A program made the position numbers and the translations under genes. From Aedes albopictus (taxonomy: Eukaryota > Arthropoda > Insecta > Diptera > Culicidae), in NCBI RefSeq assembly GCF_035046485.1, contig NC_085137.1, positions 483,222,252 to 483,286,251 on the forward strand: a stretch of DNA of 64,000 nucleotides. Reading direction: 5' to 3'. Shown here piece by piece: positions 54,830-64,000 of this stretch (the stretch's first letter is position 1; each line of letters starts with the position of its first letter). The notes under the pieces were generated by a model. It ran no database searches, was not told the DNA's origin, and saw only the letters and a program-made list of their open reading frames with translations.

Positions 54830-54990
54830 GCATACATACATACATACATTTATTTGTTCAACATCATTAAGACAAGACATAATCAACAATAGTACGCCAC
54901 AATACTCGGTTTGTGGCTGCCGCTCTCCATCCTCGGTCCACGTTATGCAATAGTATCTAATTACAGTTTTGTTTTTGTTCTAGTATTACG
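54830..54990 (-). mobile_element. Possible LINE 3' tail
   Basis: The minus strand ends ATGTTGAACAAATAAATGTATGTATG, like the tails of Jockey/I-type LINEs. No coding remnant was identified beside it. Confidence 0.4.
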
Positions 54991-55119
54991 TAATTATCCG
55001 CACGTCGCTATATCATCTGTCACAAGTCAACTTTCTCGCTGTATTGTTCGTTCGGACCATTGTTGCACAATCCAGCAGGGATGTTATGTTGAGCCCAGTG
55101 GTTTTGATCGGAACACCCC

Positions 55120-55800
55120 TGGAGTCCACTAAAACCCCCTGGCATTCCCTGAAACGCCCATGAGCTCCCCTGAAACTCCTCCTGATTCCCCCTGAAACCC
55201 CGCGGGATCCATTGAAACGCTCCCGAGACCCTCTTAAACACCCCTGAGATCCATGGAACGCCCCTGAGACCCTCTGCAGCACTCCCTAGACCTCCTGGAA
55301 CCCCCTGAGACTCTAAAACGCCCTGAGACCTCCAGGTACCCCCCTGAAATCCCCCGGGATCCCCTGTAGCGCCTCTTAGATCCCCTAAAGTGCCCCTAAA
55401 AACCTCCTGAAACTCACTGAGACCCCCTAAAACTCCCTGAAACCCGCTGGAACGCCCCTGAGATCCTCTAAAACTACCCTGAGACCTCTGTAACTCCCCT
55501 GAGATCTCCTGAAACCATCTGAAACGCCCCCGAGACCCTCTGGAACATACTTGGGACCTACTGAGACTCTTTGAAGTGCCCCTAAGGCCCTCTATAACCC
55601 TCCTGAGACCCCTGATTCTCCCTAAAACTCCCCTGAAACGCTATGAAGCACCCCTGATGCCCCCTGGAGCCTTCCTGAGACTCCTGAATCGCCCTAAGAC
55701 CTCCTGGTACCCCTTGAAACCCCCTGGGACCCCCTTGAAATGCCTCTTAAAACTCCCGGTGGTCCCCTGAAACCTCCTGGCACCTCCTGAAACACGTCTG
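55120..55800. repeat. Degenerate CCCCTGAAACCCCCTGAGACC array, second block
   Basis: Same unit type as 53520-54100. Short frames on both strands are artefacts of the repeat. Confidence 0.78.
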
Positions 55801-55809
55801 CAGTATCCC

Positions 55810-56216
55810 TTTGTTCTACACTATAAACGTCCCCTGGCCGCGGTGCCATAGTTACCGCCATTAATACATTTTCTAAATAGATTCCCATCTTTTTATGTAG
55901 GCAGGGCATAAAAGAAGGTGCATGAAGGAGGTTTCAGTATTTTAGATCATCCCGAAAAAAAATACTTCATGACTTGGAGAGGATACAAAACGGCCGAAAA
56001 TTGGATATATAAGTAACTTATATAATAATATACCTGTTTCTCGGAAACAGTAGCAAGTTTAATCGCAAATTATGCGTACTTTTTTAAAATTGAGTCGAAA
56101 AATTTTTAAAGCGTATTTTAGTAATTTTCAAAAATCCCACTTCTTTTATCCCTCTAATACCCATTTTTTTATTTTGATCTTAATCTCATTTTTCGTCATC
56201 TAAAATCGATTGTTTT
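55810..56216. other. AT-rich unassigned spacer
   Basis: No gene or terminal repeat recognised. Confidence 0.3.
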
Positions 56217-56616
56217 ATTCTTCAATCACTTAACCACTGCGTGAGCGATTCCAATTGGCACTTACTCTTTGTACAGCGCCTAAATGTATTCTATTCCTAT
56301 TCTTCTATATCGAACTGGTTGCCTTTGTGCTGCTGTCATTTTTCTACCCTGTCCATAGTGGAATGATGAGCACGAGGATGTTGATGTGTGGATCTTGTTC
56401 CTTTTCCAGTTCGATTGGGGGTCCATTACGAGTTGCCGTTAGCCGATATCCAGTTTTCCGGGTCCGCTGGAGCATATGCTCTGAAGAGGGTCAGGTGCCA
56501 GCCGCTCTCGGCGGGGAGAGCAACTGACGAAAAATTGCAAGTGCCGGGGCTGGGATCGAACCCATGACCATCCACTTATGAAGTGAGCGTGTAGCCACTG
56601 AACTACGGGCCCCGGC
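56217..56616 (-). mobile_element. CAU-type tRNA-derived SINE, copy 1
   Basis: The tRNA-like head at 56543-56616 has acceptor arms GCCGGGG / CCCCGGC, a TTCATAA anticodon loop and B box GGTTCGATCC. The body and 3' half match copy 2 (TTCTATATCGAACTGGTTGCC and CTTTGTACAGCGCCTA on the plus strand). Confidence 0.8.
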
Positions 56617-56633
56617 TGAACATGTTTTGGAGG

Positions 56634-57302
56634 TAAAAAGAAAATCGGGTGAAGTACTGTTCCTTTTAATTCCACTAATAATTTGAACCCTCTGACAGAT
56701 ACATAAGGTCGTCTTCAGTGTCTCCTACTTTACTCTACTTACGAAACACTAAAGACGACCTTACAGTTGAGGACGAAATGCGTATCTGTCAAAGGAAGCA
56801 AATTCTTATTCTTAATCACTTAACCTAATTTACAGCTCTATTGTCCACTTTGGGCACTACGTGAGCGATATCAATTGACAGCTGCACTTAGACTTTGTAC
56901 AGCGCCTAGATGTACTCTATTCTATTCTTCTATATTGAACTGGTTGCCTGCGTGCTTCTTTCACTGTTCTACTCTATTAATGGTAGAATGAAGAGCACGA
57001 GGATGTGGATGGGTGGCTGTTGTTCCTTTTACAGTCCGATTGGGGGTCCATTATGAGTTGCAGTTCGCCGATGTCCAGGTATCCGGGTCCGTTTGAGCCG
57101 TAGGCTCAGAAGAGGGTCAATGTCAGCCACTCTCGGGGGAAGAGCAACTGACGAAAAATTGCAAGTGCCGGGGCTGGGAATCAAACCCATGACCATTCGC
57201 ATATGAAGCGAACGTGTGACCAACTACGCCACGGGCCCCGGCTAAGCAAATTCTTAGTGGAATTAAAAGGAACAGTACTTAACCCGATTATCTTTTTACG
57301 TA
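56634..57302. repeat. Long hairpin sequence, split by SINE copy 2
   Basis: The left arm (56634 to about 56722) pairs with 56742-56808 plus 57257-57302 once the SINE is removed. The paired words include AAGTACTGTTCCTTTTAATT, TGACAGATAC and AAGGTCGTCTT. Confidence 0.82.
56809..57243 (-). mobile_element. CAU-type tRNA-derived SINE, copy 2, with 13-bp target duplication
   Basis: AAGCAAATTCTTA at 56796-56808 and 57244-57256. The head at 57167-57242 (minus) has a perfect 7-bp acceptor stem (GCCGGGG/CCCCGGC), a perfect 5-bp anticodon stem (TTCGC/GCGAA) around TTCATAT (anticodon CAU) and B box GGTTTGATTCC. The 435-bp length and long body are typical of tRNA SINEs. Probably derived from tRNA-Met. Confidence 0.88.
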
Positions 57303-57309
57303 CAGGGAC

Positions 57310-59447
57310 TCTACTAACACGCCCAGGTTCATCATCATCATGTTTTGGAAGGTAATTCTTTTTAACTCGCAATTTTGTGAATATTTGAGATTTTTTTAAA
57401 TTTTTATTTTTGATACCGATTTTCTGTGATGAAAACATGTTGAGATTTTATGATTATTGTTAAATTATTTTTATTCTATATTTTTTTCATGGAAAATTTT
57501 AATTTCCGTGTAATTTTAAGGAAAATATGTTTAGAGTGTAATCAACTCAGCTAAACTCTTTTACTATAATAGAATGAATGAGGAAAATTGTTAAATATGT
57601 CAAGTGTTACGATTCAATAGAAAAGAAACAATGATTTCTGAAAGGTGACCAAAAGGTAAATTTTCCGCTAATTTTTAAAAATGTAAAAATGCGTTAAAGG
57701 ACACCAAAAACTATTTTGAGAAATACATAACAGTCCTAAATATTAGCCAAACACATGAAAATGTTGGTTGCCCATGAAAGAAAAAAAAAACTAAAATGCT
57801 CAAACTATATCGCATCTAATAGCGGAGGGTTAAACAAATATAAAGTTTATGTTCATCGTTCCTCAATCTTGATCCGCAGAGCAATAAACTGCATTGGATA
57901 TTCACTTTAACAAATAAAAATACTATCTTTTTAAATAGAGCAACATGTTCTTATCAGTGTGTTCTCCACATAGTCCCATGAATTGTCTGAAAGATTGCCG
58001 ATGACAGCTCATCAATTTAGACAAACCGTTTCGAAGATTTTTTTTTTTATTTTTTTATGATTTCGTGTTAAGGCTCTTCTTAAAAGTAAAGCTAGAGCCA
58101 AAACGGCAAACTAGAGATGCAAATTGTCCGTTTTGGTCAAGAAAAATTCTTATGGAAAATTTGAGGTAAATAAAAAAAACAAGAAAAATTCGATCATCGA
58201 CTTCAAATGGAAATGTATCAAAAACCATTTTAGGATATGCATAACAGTTCTTACTAGCAGCCAAAAAGATATGAATCATGATTTGAAGCAAAAATTTGAA
58301 AAATATCCTTACTGTTCCCAGGCTGAAAGAGAATTTGCTTCCATTATTCATAGTTTCATTAATTTTACCTACATTTTATGGCTCGTAAATGATAAAATGG
58401 ATCTTTCCTCCAGCCCACCAATAAATTCAAACTTCCAAGCATCGTAATTAGCTCGGATCTACCTACGACCACGCCACGCAGCACAAAGGACACACCCGCA
58501 GACTCTATAGAGGCGCCAAGTCGAGCGCGCTGCTAAAGTTCAAGAATACTAGTCCCGTTCCAATAGCTGTGATTCTTCAAGGCCCATTGAAACGGCTTCA
58601 ACGGTGGCAGCAGTAAAGTTAACGATTAGAACAAAAACGAATGATATTATCGCAGAGGTAGATACTCGAATTGGCTTGAAAAACAATTCAATCATGGATT
58701 TTATTATGGAGAAATGGTTTCATATACTATTAAAAACTAAATGTTAAGCCCTCCCCATGGATATTTGATCTCACCGCAGAGGTGTGGGCTTATTCCAGTA
58801 GTACCATGAGCGTCAGTTTATTTACCTCCACTTGGGCCCTAAATTAAATCTGGTTTACGAGTTTAGCGGAGGTCAAGAATAAGGCCGTAATTGCTAAAAA
58901 GAATTAAAAGAGTATTTAGTACTAAAGCTCACTATCACATTTATGATATAAGTCGTGTCATAGTTCAGCTTGCATAGACCTAATAATTTAGTATTTTTAC
59001 AATAATCAACCCTAATGTAACGCAAGAGTGCGTCTGTATGTCTGTGCATTACACTCATCATTAGTACAGTATTGTTCCGATTTTATTACGCCCCTTTTCA
59101 AAAATGCTTTTGAATATTCTACAAAATCTATACGCATTTTTAATATTTTAACGTTGCAGAACACGCCTTCAACATTCATCTTGAAGAAGAGCGGAAACAC
59201 TTGCTCTCAAACTTTTTTTTTTATCTAGTTCATTTATTTGGGGCTCAATCGTTTGCTCTCAAACTTAACAGCAAATGAATGAAAAATGAAGGACTGACGC
59301 GCGGAGGGCGTGATAAAATCTGAACATTACTGTATTAGGAATCCCGAAGACAGTGGACGCTAGGATAGAAAAAAAATGACTATCAGCTAAGCTCAGATTC
59401 ATTTCATGCAATAGGTAATTATGGACTGAACAACAGTATTAAAGACG
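57310..59447. other. AT-rich sequence with diverged internal duplications
   Basis: 57640-57780 and 58090-58290 share GGTAAATTTT.., CAAAAACNATTTTNAGNNATNCATAACAGT, so they belong to one repeat family. 58450-58620 is GC-richer and unique. No gene recognised. Confidence 0.35.
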
Positions 59448-60000
59448 GATTTCGCGCCAACTCGAACAAATGTTGGCAGCACCCTCTCAGATTACAACGA
59501 AACTTTCTTGGTGTGTAGACCTTGCCCAGATAAGCCACTTTGCATACTCATTTTTCTAATTTTTTTTCTCGACTGACTTTTGAAAAGGGCTAAACTTTTT
59601 TTATGGATTTTTTAAAAATGTTTTTAATCAAAAAATGACTACTCCTACAAAAAAGTGTTGTATGGGTGATTATCACAAAATAAGTCAAATTTTAAGAAAA
59701 AAATACTGAAAAAAATCCAAAATGAGCCCTAAACTGAAAAAAATCATTTCTAAAAATTCAAAGTTGATTTTAAAAAAAACACCATTTTTGATTTTGATGA
59801 AATTTTGTCTCAAGACAGGTAATTATGTTCCCTACCAACCGTCCATACATCACAAGATAGGCACTTTTAAGGAAAAAAAGTTTTTCTAACAAAAACTTTT
59901 TCTTGTTCGAATGATTTTTTTTTTTTTTTCAGTGTATTTTGTTATCAACAATAAAACCAGTGAAGGCCATAACAATCCCAGAATTCAATGAAACTCAATT
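59448..60000. repeat. Interspersed repeat, copy 2 (also 51128-51640)
   Basis: See the shared ordered words listed for 51128-51640. A (TA)n microsatellite follows at about 60168-60182. Confidence 0.6.
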
Positions 60001-60942
60001 TTCTAGGAGATTTTGTGTTATTTATTCAATCATTTGGAAGGGTTTTCCTATACATAAAAAACTGAAAATATTACAAATGTATTTTCTTAGGAAATGTAAT
60101 GTTTGATCGCAATATGTATTGAAGTGCACTTTTAAATATACAATTATTTATAATTATGAATTTTTCAAATATATATATATATGTGTCTTAGAGCCAATTT
60201 CAAACATGTTCTTTTCTATTTTTTTCCGATCATACTAAATATTTTTGGTTCATCTTCTGAATTAGAATACCTGTTTTCCTTTACTTTGTCGCCAGGAATA
60301 GGCAAAAAACTATGGAATTTCTGAGTGCCTGGTATTGTTTTGGCGTTATTATATATTTCTTCGAGATCTTCTGACATTTTAATGTACTGTTCAGTGGATA
60401 CGTAACAGAAATTTAATTTAGTTATAGTTTTATCTGTCTGTACAACTGCCCAGTTATATAACTCTCGTGGAGTTGTTATGGTATTTCCATAATCTCGAGC
60501 AAGACTTGCTCTCTTTGCCATTCGCTTGAAAGTGCCACCAATAGCATCACATGGACCTTTACCGTGGGACGTTGCAAAAAAATGCCATTCTGCTCTTAAT
60601 GCATGCTTTGACTGGCATCTACATAGACTAGCAAAGTTCTTCTTATTTTTGTATTGTGATGCTGCCCCATCAGACATAAAATAAATTCGTTAATTGTTTC
60701 ATAAAATCTATCATTTTTTAGATGAACAACTGGACCGCAACTGTATCGTGAGCCATTACTTCCGATATGATAATGAAGCTAACATTTACAAGTTTATTAT
60801 CTTTCATATAGTAAATTTCAAATGGGCGTATTGTTGCTTGCGAGTTGTTCCAATGATACCCTTGAGCAGCGTTTTGAATTATGAATGAATAGTTTTCAGA
60901 GAAATCACAAATCGCAAGAATTTCATCATCCTTTAATGTATC

Positions 60943-61683
60943 TGTTGGGTATGGAGTGGACTGTACACAGAATGCTGGTCGCGAGAAGGCTCACGTTCCA
61001 CGAGAGCGGAGCCGGCGGGAGCAGGAGTATTGAACTCCTTCCAAAGATAGTCCTCAAACCAGGAAGCCAGGGTAAAAATTCCAACGCAGTAGGGATACGG
61101 GCCAATCGTCCGGTGATGAAACCACAGAGATTGATTTTACTTCACACACTATATTTCATTTCTTCTCTACTGTTCACAAAACTGTCACTTAAACACTACT
61201 TCACAACTTAACTTAGTCACTTTCTTCCTTATTCTATCACTTTACTTCACTTGAACTTTAGCCAGTTCGGAAACATACTAACTCCTCAAAGCACAGTGCG
61301 CCTTGTATTTATACTATCCACCACGTGATCTCGAATCACGTGGAACCATCGAGAACGTACTAGATTGTACGCGCCTTGTCGATGGTGGTAACTCAACATT
61401 CAAAGGGGAACTCAGTTTCGATGCCAGTCACTCACGCTGTCGACCTGATACCGATTACTCCTCTCTCTCTCTCGTCGCTCTCGCAGTCGTTCATCAACGT
61501 CGCTCTCTCTCATTTGCTGTCATCTCACCACATAGCCAATCGCCGCTTCGTCGCCGTACTGCCGGGCTGCTGATGTTTTGGTTGCTGCTACGCATGACGG
61601 TCTACCGGGGAATGCGCTCTCCTACTCACTGCCGCTCGCACTGCTAGACTTAACCATCTTCAGTGGGGTTTCCGCACTGAACA
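60943..61683 (-). mobile_element. Solo LTR, 741 bp
   Basis: Exact 5-bp duplication GTATC at 60938-60942 and 61684-61688. On the minus strand it runs TGTTCAGTGC ... CATACCCAACA (TG...CA). It contains a TATA box (AGTATAAATACA, about 61302-61313), a GA-rich block upstream and no coding sequence. A typical Ty3 or BEL/Pao LTR left after recombination between the two LTRs. It sits in frame between KKD-T and the following codons of the host gene. Confidence 0.9.
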
Positions 61684-62296
61684 GTATCTTTTTTATTTCT
61701 GAGAAATGATGATTGTTGTTTATGAATAAAGTCGTGTGTTATAAGTTTGTCAATTTTATCAACAAGATACGGAACAAATTCATCAACAGGTTTAATAATC
61801 GTTTCTAAATTACAGCGATCAGTATTCAACCACTGCTGAAATATAATCTCTTCTTTGTCTTTTGATTCTAATATCAATGTAAGTTCCTCTTCAATGTGTT
61901 CATTACAAGCACACTTTTCACAAGCACGGAAAAAGCAATTATCTGTTCTGGTGGAAATATCGCAAAGCATTTTTTGTATTATTTCATCTTGTGACACAAT
62001 TCTTATACTGTTAAACATTAAATTTACATTTTCATGAATAGTACATATGCATACATTATGTATACGAGTAGAATCAAGTAAAATACAATGCTTTGGTCGC
62101 AACTGTGTAAATACTGTGAAACCAATATTCACAGTTTTGTACATATCTACAAAAATCATATGAGCCTCTTTGAGCGACATCATCAAAAGTCGTTTTTGAA
62201 CTTGTTGTTTTTTTCCATTTCGAACCTCAGAAACAAAATCATTTGTTCCTGGCATTGGCCTGCTGATATCATTATCATCAAAAAATTCTCTTACTA

Positions 62297-62490
62297 CAGT
62301 CGAACCTCCATGAGTCGATGTTCCTTGACTCGATATCGACTCATGGAGGTAAATTTTTCCATATTGAAAAATTATTTCTGGGTTACTATGATGGTCCCTC
62401 TAAAATGCCTCCAAAAGGATTTCTGTTCCACTACTCGATATTTCCATGAGTCGATGGTCCCTTCGATATCGACTCATGGAGGTTTTACTG
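62297..62490. mobile_element. pogo/Tigger-like MITE, 194 bp
   Basis: TA at 62295-62296 and 62491-62492. Ends CAGTCGAACCTCCATGAGTC and the complement of CAGTAAAACCTCCATGAGTC, with CTCCATGAGTCGAT reiterated inside. CAGT ends with TA duplication fit pogo. Removing it with one TA restores the host frame (TKQ-I-VREFF). Confidence 0.88.
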
Positions 62491-63027
62491 TATTTGTTTT
62501 GTATCGTCATCAATACCATGCCCCCTTCTTTTTTCGGTGGTACAAAGAATACCCTGTTCATAAACAAGATCCTTCACCTGCCTCGCCATATACATTGGTG
62601 CGTTAAACTCTCTTGTGATTTTATTTACCGACCAAGACTTAGGAAGTACAGATAGTATTTTAATCTGTTCGCTTCTGTCAGTTGTAGGGTGATTGAACTT
62701 ATCCTTTAACTGCATAATTATCTCGTCATACGCCTCCACTTTGCCAACATCCGTTGAATCTATTCCGAAGATATTTTCTCGAACTGCTTTCGTAATCTGC
62801 AATGATTTGTTTATGCGATATTCCATACTTCTCATGTTTCTAGATGAGATTGGCGATAAACTCAATGTTTCAGCAATGGTATTAAACTTCTCAATATTAT
62901 GGGGACCCTGTAGTTGATCTGTTGACGGAATTGACTCCAATGATGGAATAGATGGTACCATATCTGTAAGATAAAAGTTAAGGTTAACAATATAATAATG
63001 AATGCAGTGGAAAGTTAATGATAGTTA

Positions 63028-63166
63028 TTTATGCAACGAGTTGCAAAAATGATTTTTTTTCGCACAAGTAGTACATTTATCCAACGAGGCTTGCCGGGTT
63101 GGATAAATACGAAGAATACTGAAAAATGTAGTTTTGCAACGAGCTGCAAAATGAGTTATATAAAAG
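63028..63166. mobile_element. Palindromic MITE, copy 4, internally deleted, in intron
   Basis: Keeps the first hairpin module (TTTATGCAACGAG, TCCAACGAGGCTTGCCGGG) then jumps to the tail AATGAGTTATATAAAA. The ATTGCATAATG palindromes are missing. Confidence 0.75.
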
Positions 63167-63188
63167 AAGCTAACACGTTGAAGGCTTA

Positions 63189-63943
63189 AAGGGTGAGTCG
63201 TTAATTATTGTGCCACCCTACCTTCAAGTGATTCGCAAATTGTCTACAGTTAACGAAATGAAACCAAATTTTTACTGTAGTTTCGTATATGTATGTATTT
63301 CAACTTTTTGGTATAGGTTCAAATTTAGGATGCGTTTTAGTGAAATTCACGACATTTTCAATTAACGCCCTCCATGTGGACATGTTCAGGCTCAACTTGC
63401 AACAAATAATTAAAGCTCTCTGGTTCGTTTATGCGCATCGTGCCTGGTTTTCACCCAGCTCCAAGCTTATGTTTCACTGACAACCGTTCCAAAAACCTAT
63501 TGACGAACATTAAGATGATCCGATAATGTATAATCATCAATTGTTCCAAGGCGCTATACCATGAGTTTAGATTTTAGCATGTGATTGTACAACATCTTTT
63601 TTAGAACTGTGAACTAAATTTATTCTATATCGACATGGGCGAAACTATGATTTTTTGCCAGGGGGTGCACAACAAACAAATATTCATGAGTTCATCCATT
63701 CATCATTCATCGCCCCATATCTCACAGCAATGCATTCAAATTCTAGGGGGTGCCTGGCAACCCCGGCACCCCCGGTAGTTTCGCCTATGTATATCGAGCG
63801 AAATATCACTGATAACTGCTTAATTCATTTTATGTAAACAATAGACTCTAAGGAGAAACTGTACAAAATTTGGTTGATTTTGGTGAAGTAGGAAAAAAGT
63901 TACGTTAGTTTGAAAATGGCACAATAATTATCGACTCACCCTT
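63189..63943. mobile_element. TA-flanked TIR element in intron, 755 bp
   Basis: TA at 63187-63188 and 63944-63945. Ends AAGGGTGAGTCGTTAATTAT and the complement of AAGGGTGAGTCGATAATTAT, inverted for about 28 bp (to GTGCCA). It was inserted only 5 bp inside the 5' splice site (GTAAG then TA). A GGGGGTGCCTGGC block at about 63747-63785 resembles the ends of the 15.6-21.7-kb element. Confidence 0.85.
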
Positions 63944-64000
63944 TACTTACCCAGCTCATGTTCGATTTGTTGACCACTCGTTGACGGTTCTGGTTCTGGA

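Larger units (their letters stand above)
60216..64000 (-). pseudogene. Transposase-like gene, two exons visible, broken by MITE, solo LTR and frameshifts
   Basis: Exon A: 63951-64000 (runs off the window). Intron: 62964-63950 (GTAAGT...CTTACAG). Exon B: 62963 to 60216, minus two insertions. Splicing joins the frame (EHEL then D-M-V-P-S). Readable parts in order: a helical N-terminal region (62493-62963), a middle region with CEKCACNEHIEEEL (about 61900), then CDFSENYSF, QGYHWNNSQATIRPF, HDTVAVQLF, MSDGAASQYKNKKNF, EWHFFATSHGKGPCDAIGG and KRASLARDYG. The spaced acidic residues (CDFSE, SDG, PCD) look like a DDE/D nuclease core. I know this motif set from uncharacterised arthropod and cnidarian transposon-type proteins but cannot name the superfamily. 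Two frameshifts just before MSDGAAS and the insertions make it non-functional. Confidence 0.75.

Noticed and set aside
57167..57242. A functional tRNA-Met gene
   Set aside because: Good stems and a CAU loop, but it is the 5' head of a 435-bp SINE with its own target duplication and a sister copy; T-arm pairing is imperfect.
60216..62961. Endogenous viral element
   Set aside because: Motifs are of a transposase-type nuclease and the gene has a spliced intron; no viral polymerase, nucleoprotein or capsid motif was seen here or elsewhere in the window.

Overview
The window reads as mosquito nuclear DNA, most likely Aedes (inferred). Supporting features are AT-rich sequence with almost no long open frames, a LOA/Lian-like LINE, tRNA-headed SINEs (one with the layout I associate with Feilai), many TA-, TTAA- and 8-bp-target-duplication elements stacked inside each other, and two small genes for secreted histidine-run proteins with TATA boxes and poly(A) signals. 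Nothing looks bacterial, and I recognised no endogenous viral gene.

Layout. 1-9.9 kb: a palindromic MITE, a 5'-truncated LOA-type LINE on the minus strand (1.79-3.83 kb), a 300-bp tandem repeat, two degenerate short-period arrays and a decayed LINE C-terminus. 9.9-15.6 kb: inverted-repeat elements, tRNA-like SINE heads, a second MITE copy and several strong hairpins. 15.64-21.71 kb: a 6.07-kb hAT-like shell with exact 8-bp target duplications, filled with degenerate repeats and a TA-element. 21.7-26.3 kb: mostly unique sequence. 26.36-29.78 kb: a second hAT-like shell whose ends are packed with ACTCAC/GTGAGT palindromes.

30.25-43.86 kb: a second, nearly complete LOA-type LINE (endonuclease, RT, RNase H, cysteine-rich tail) cut by about ten insertions, nested up to four deep. 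Several have exact target duplications, and copy A gives the empty-site sequence for some of them. 43.87-44.21 kb is a foldback element.

44.3-44.8 kb (minus) and 52.4-52.9 kb (plus) hold the two paralogous secreted genes. Between them lie an RTE-like LINE tail, a Helitron-like element, SINE pieces and two more LINE 3' ends. 53-57.3 kb has cytosine-rich degenerate arrays and two copies of a SINE with a tRNA-Met(CAU)-like head, one inserted in a long hairpin with a 13-bp target duplication.

60.2-64 kb (minus) is a two-exon transposase-like gene, now a pseudogene. Its reading frame is in register across a 194-bp pogo-like MITE and a 741-bp solo LTR, each with a precise target duplication, and its intron was enlarged by two further MITEs. 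Boundaries given by target duplications are firm; family names for elements without coding sequence are inference from terminal repeats and duplication length.
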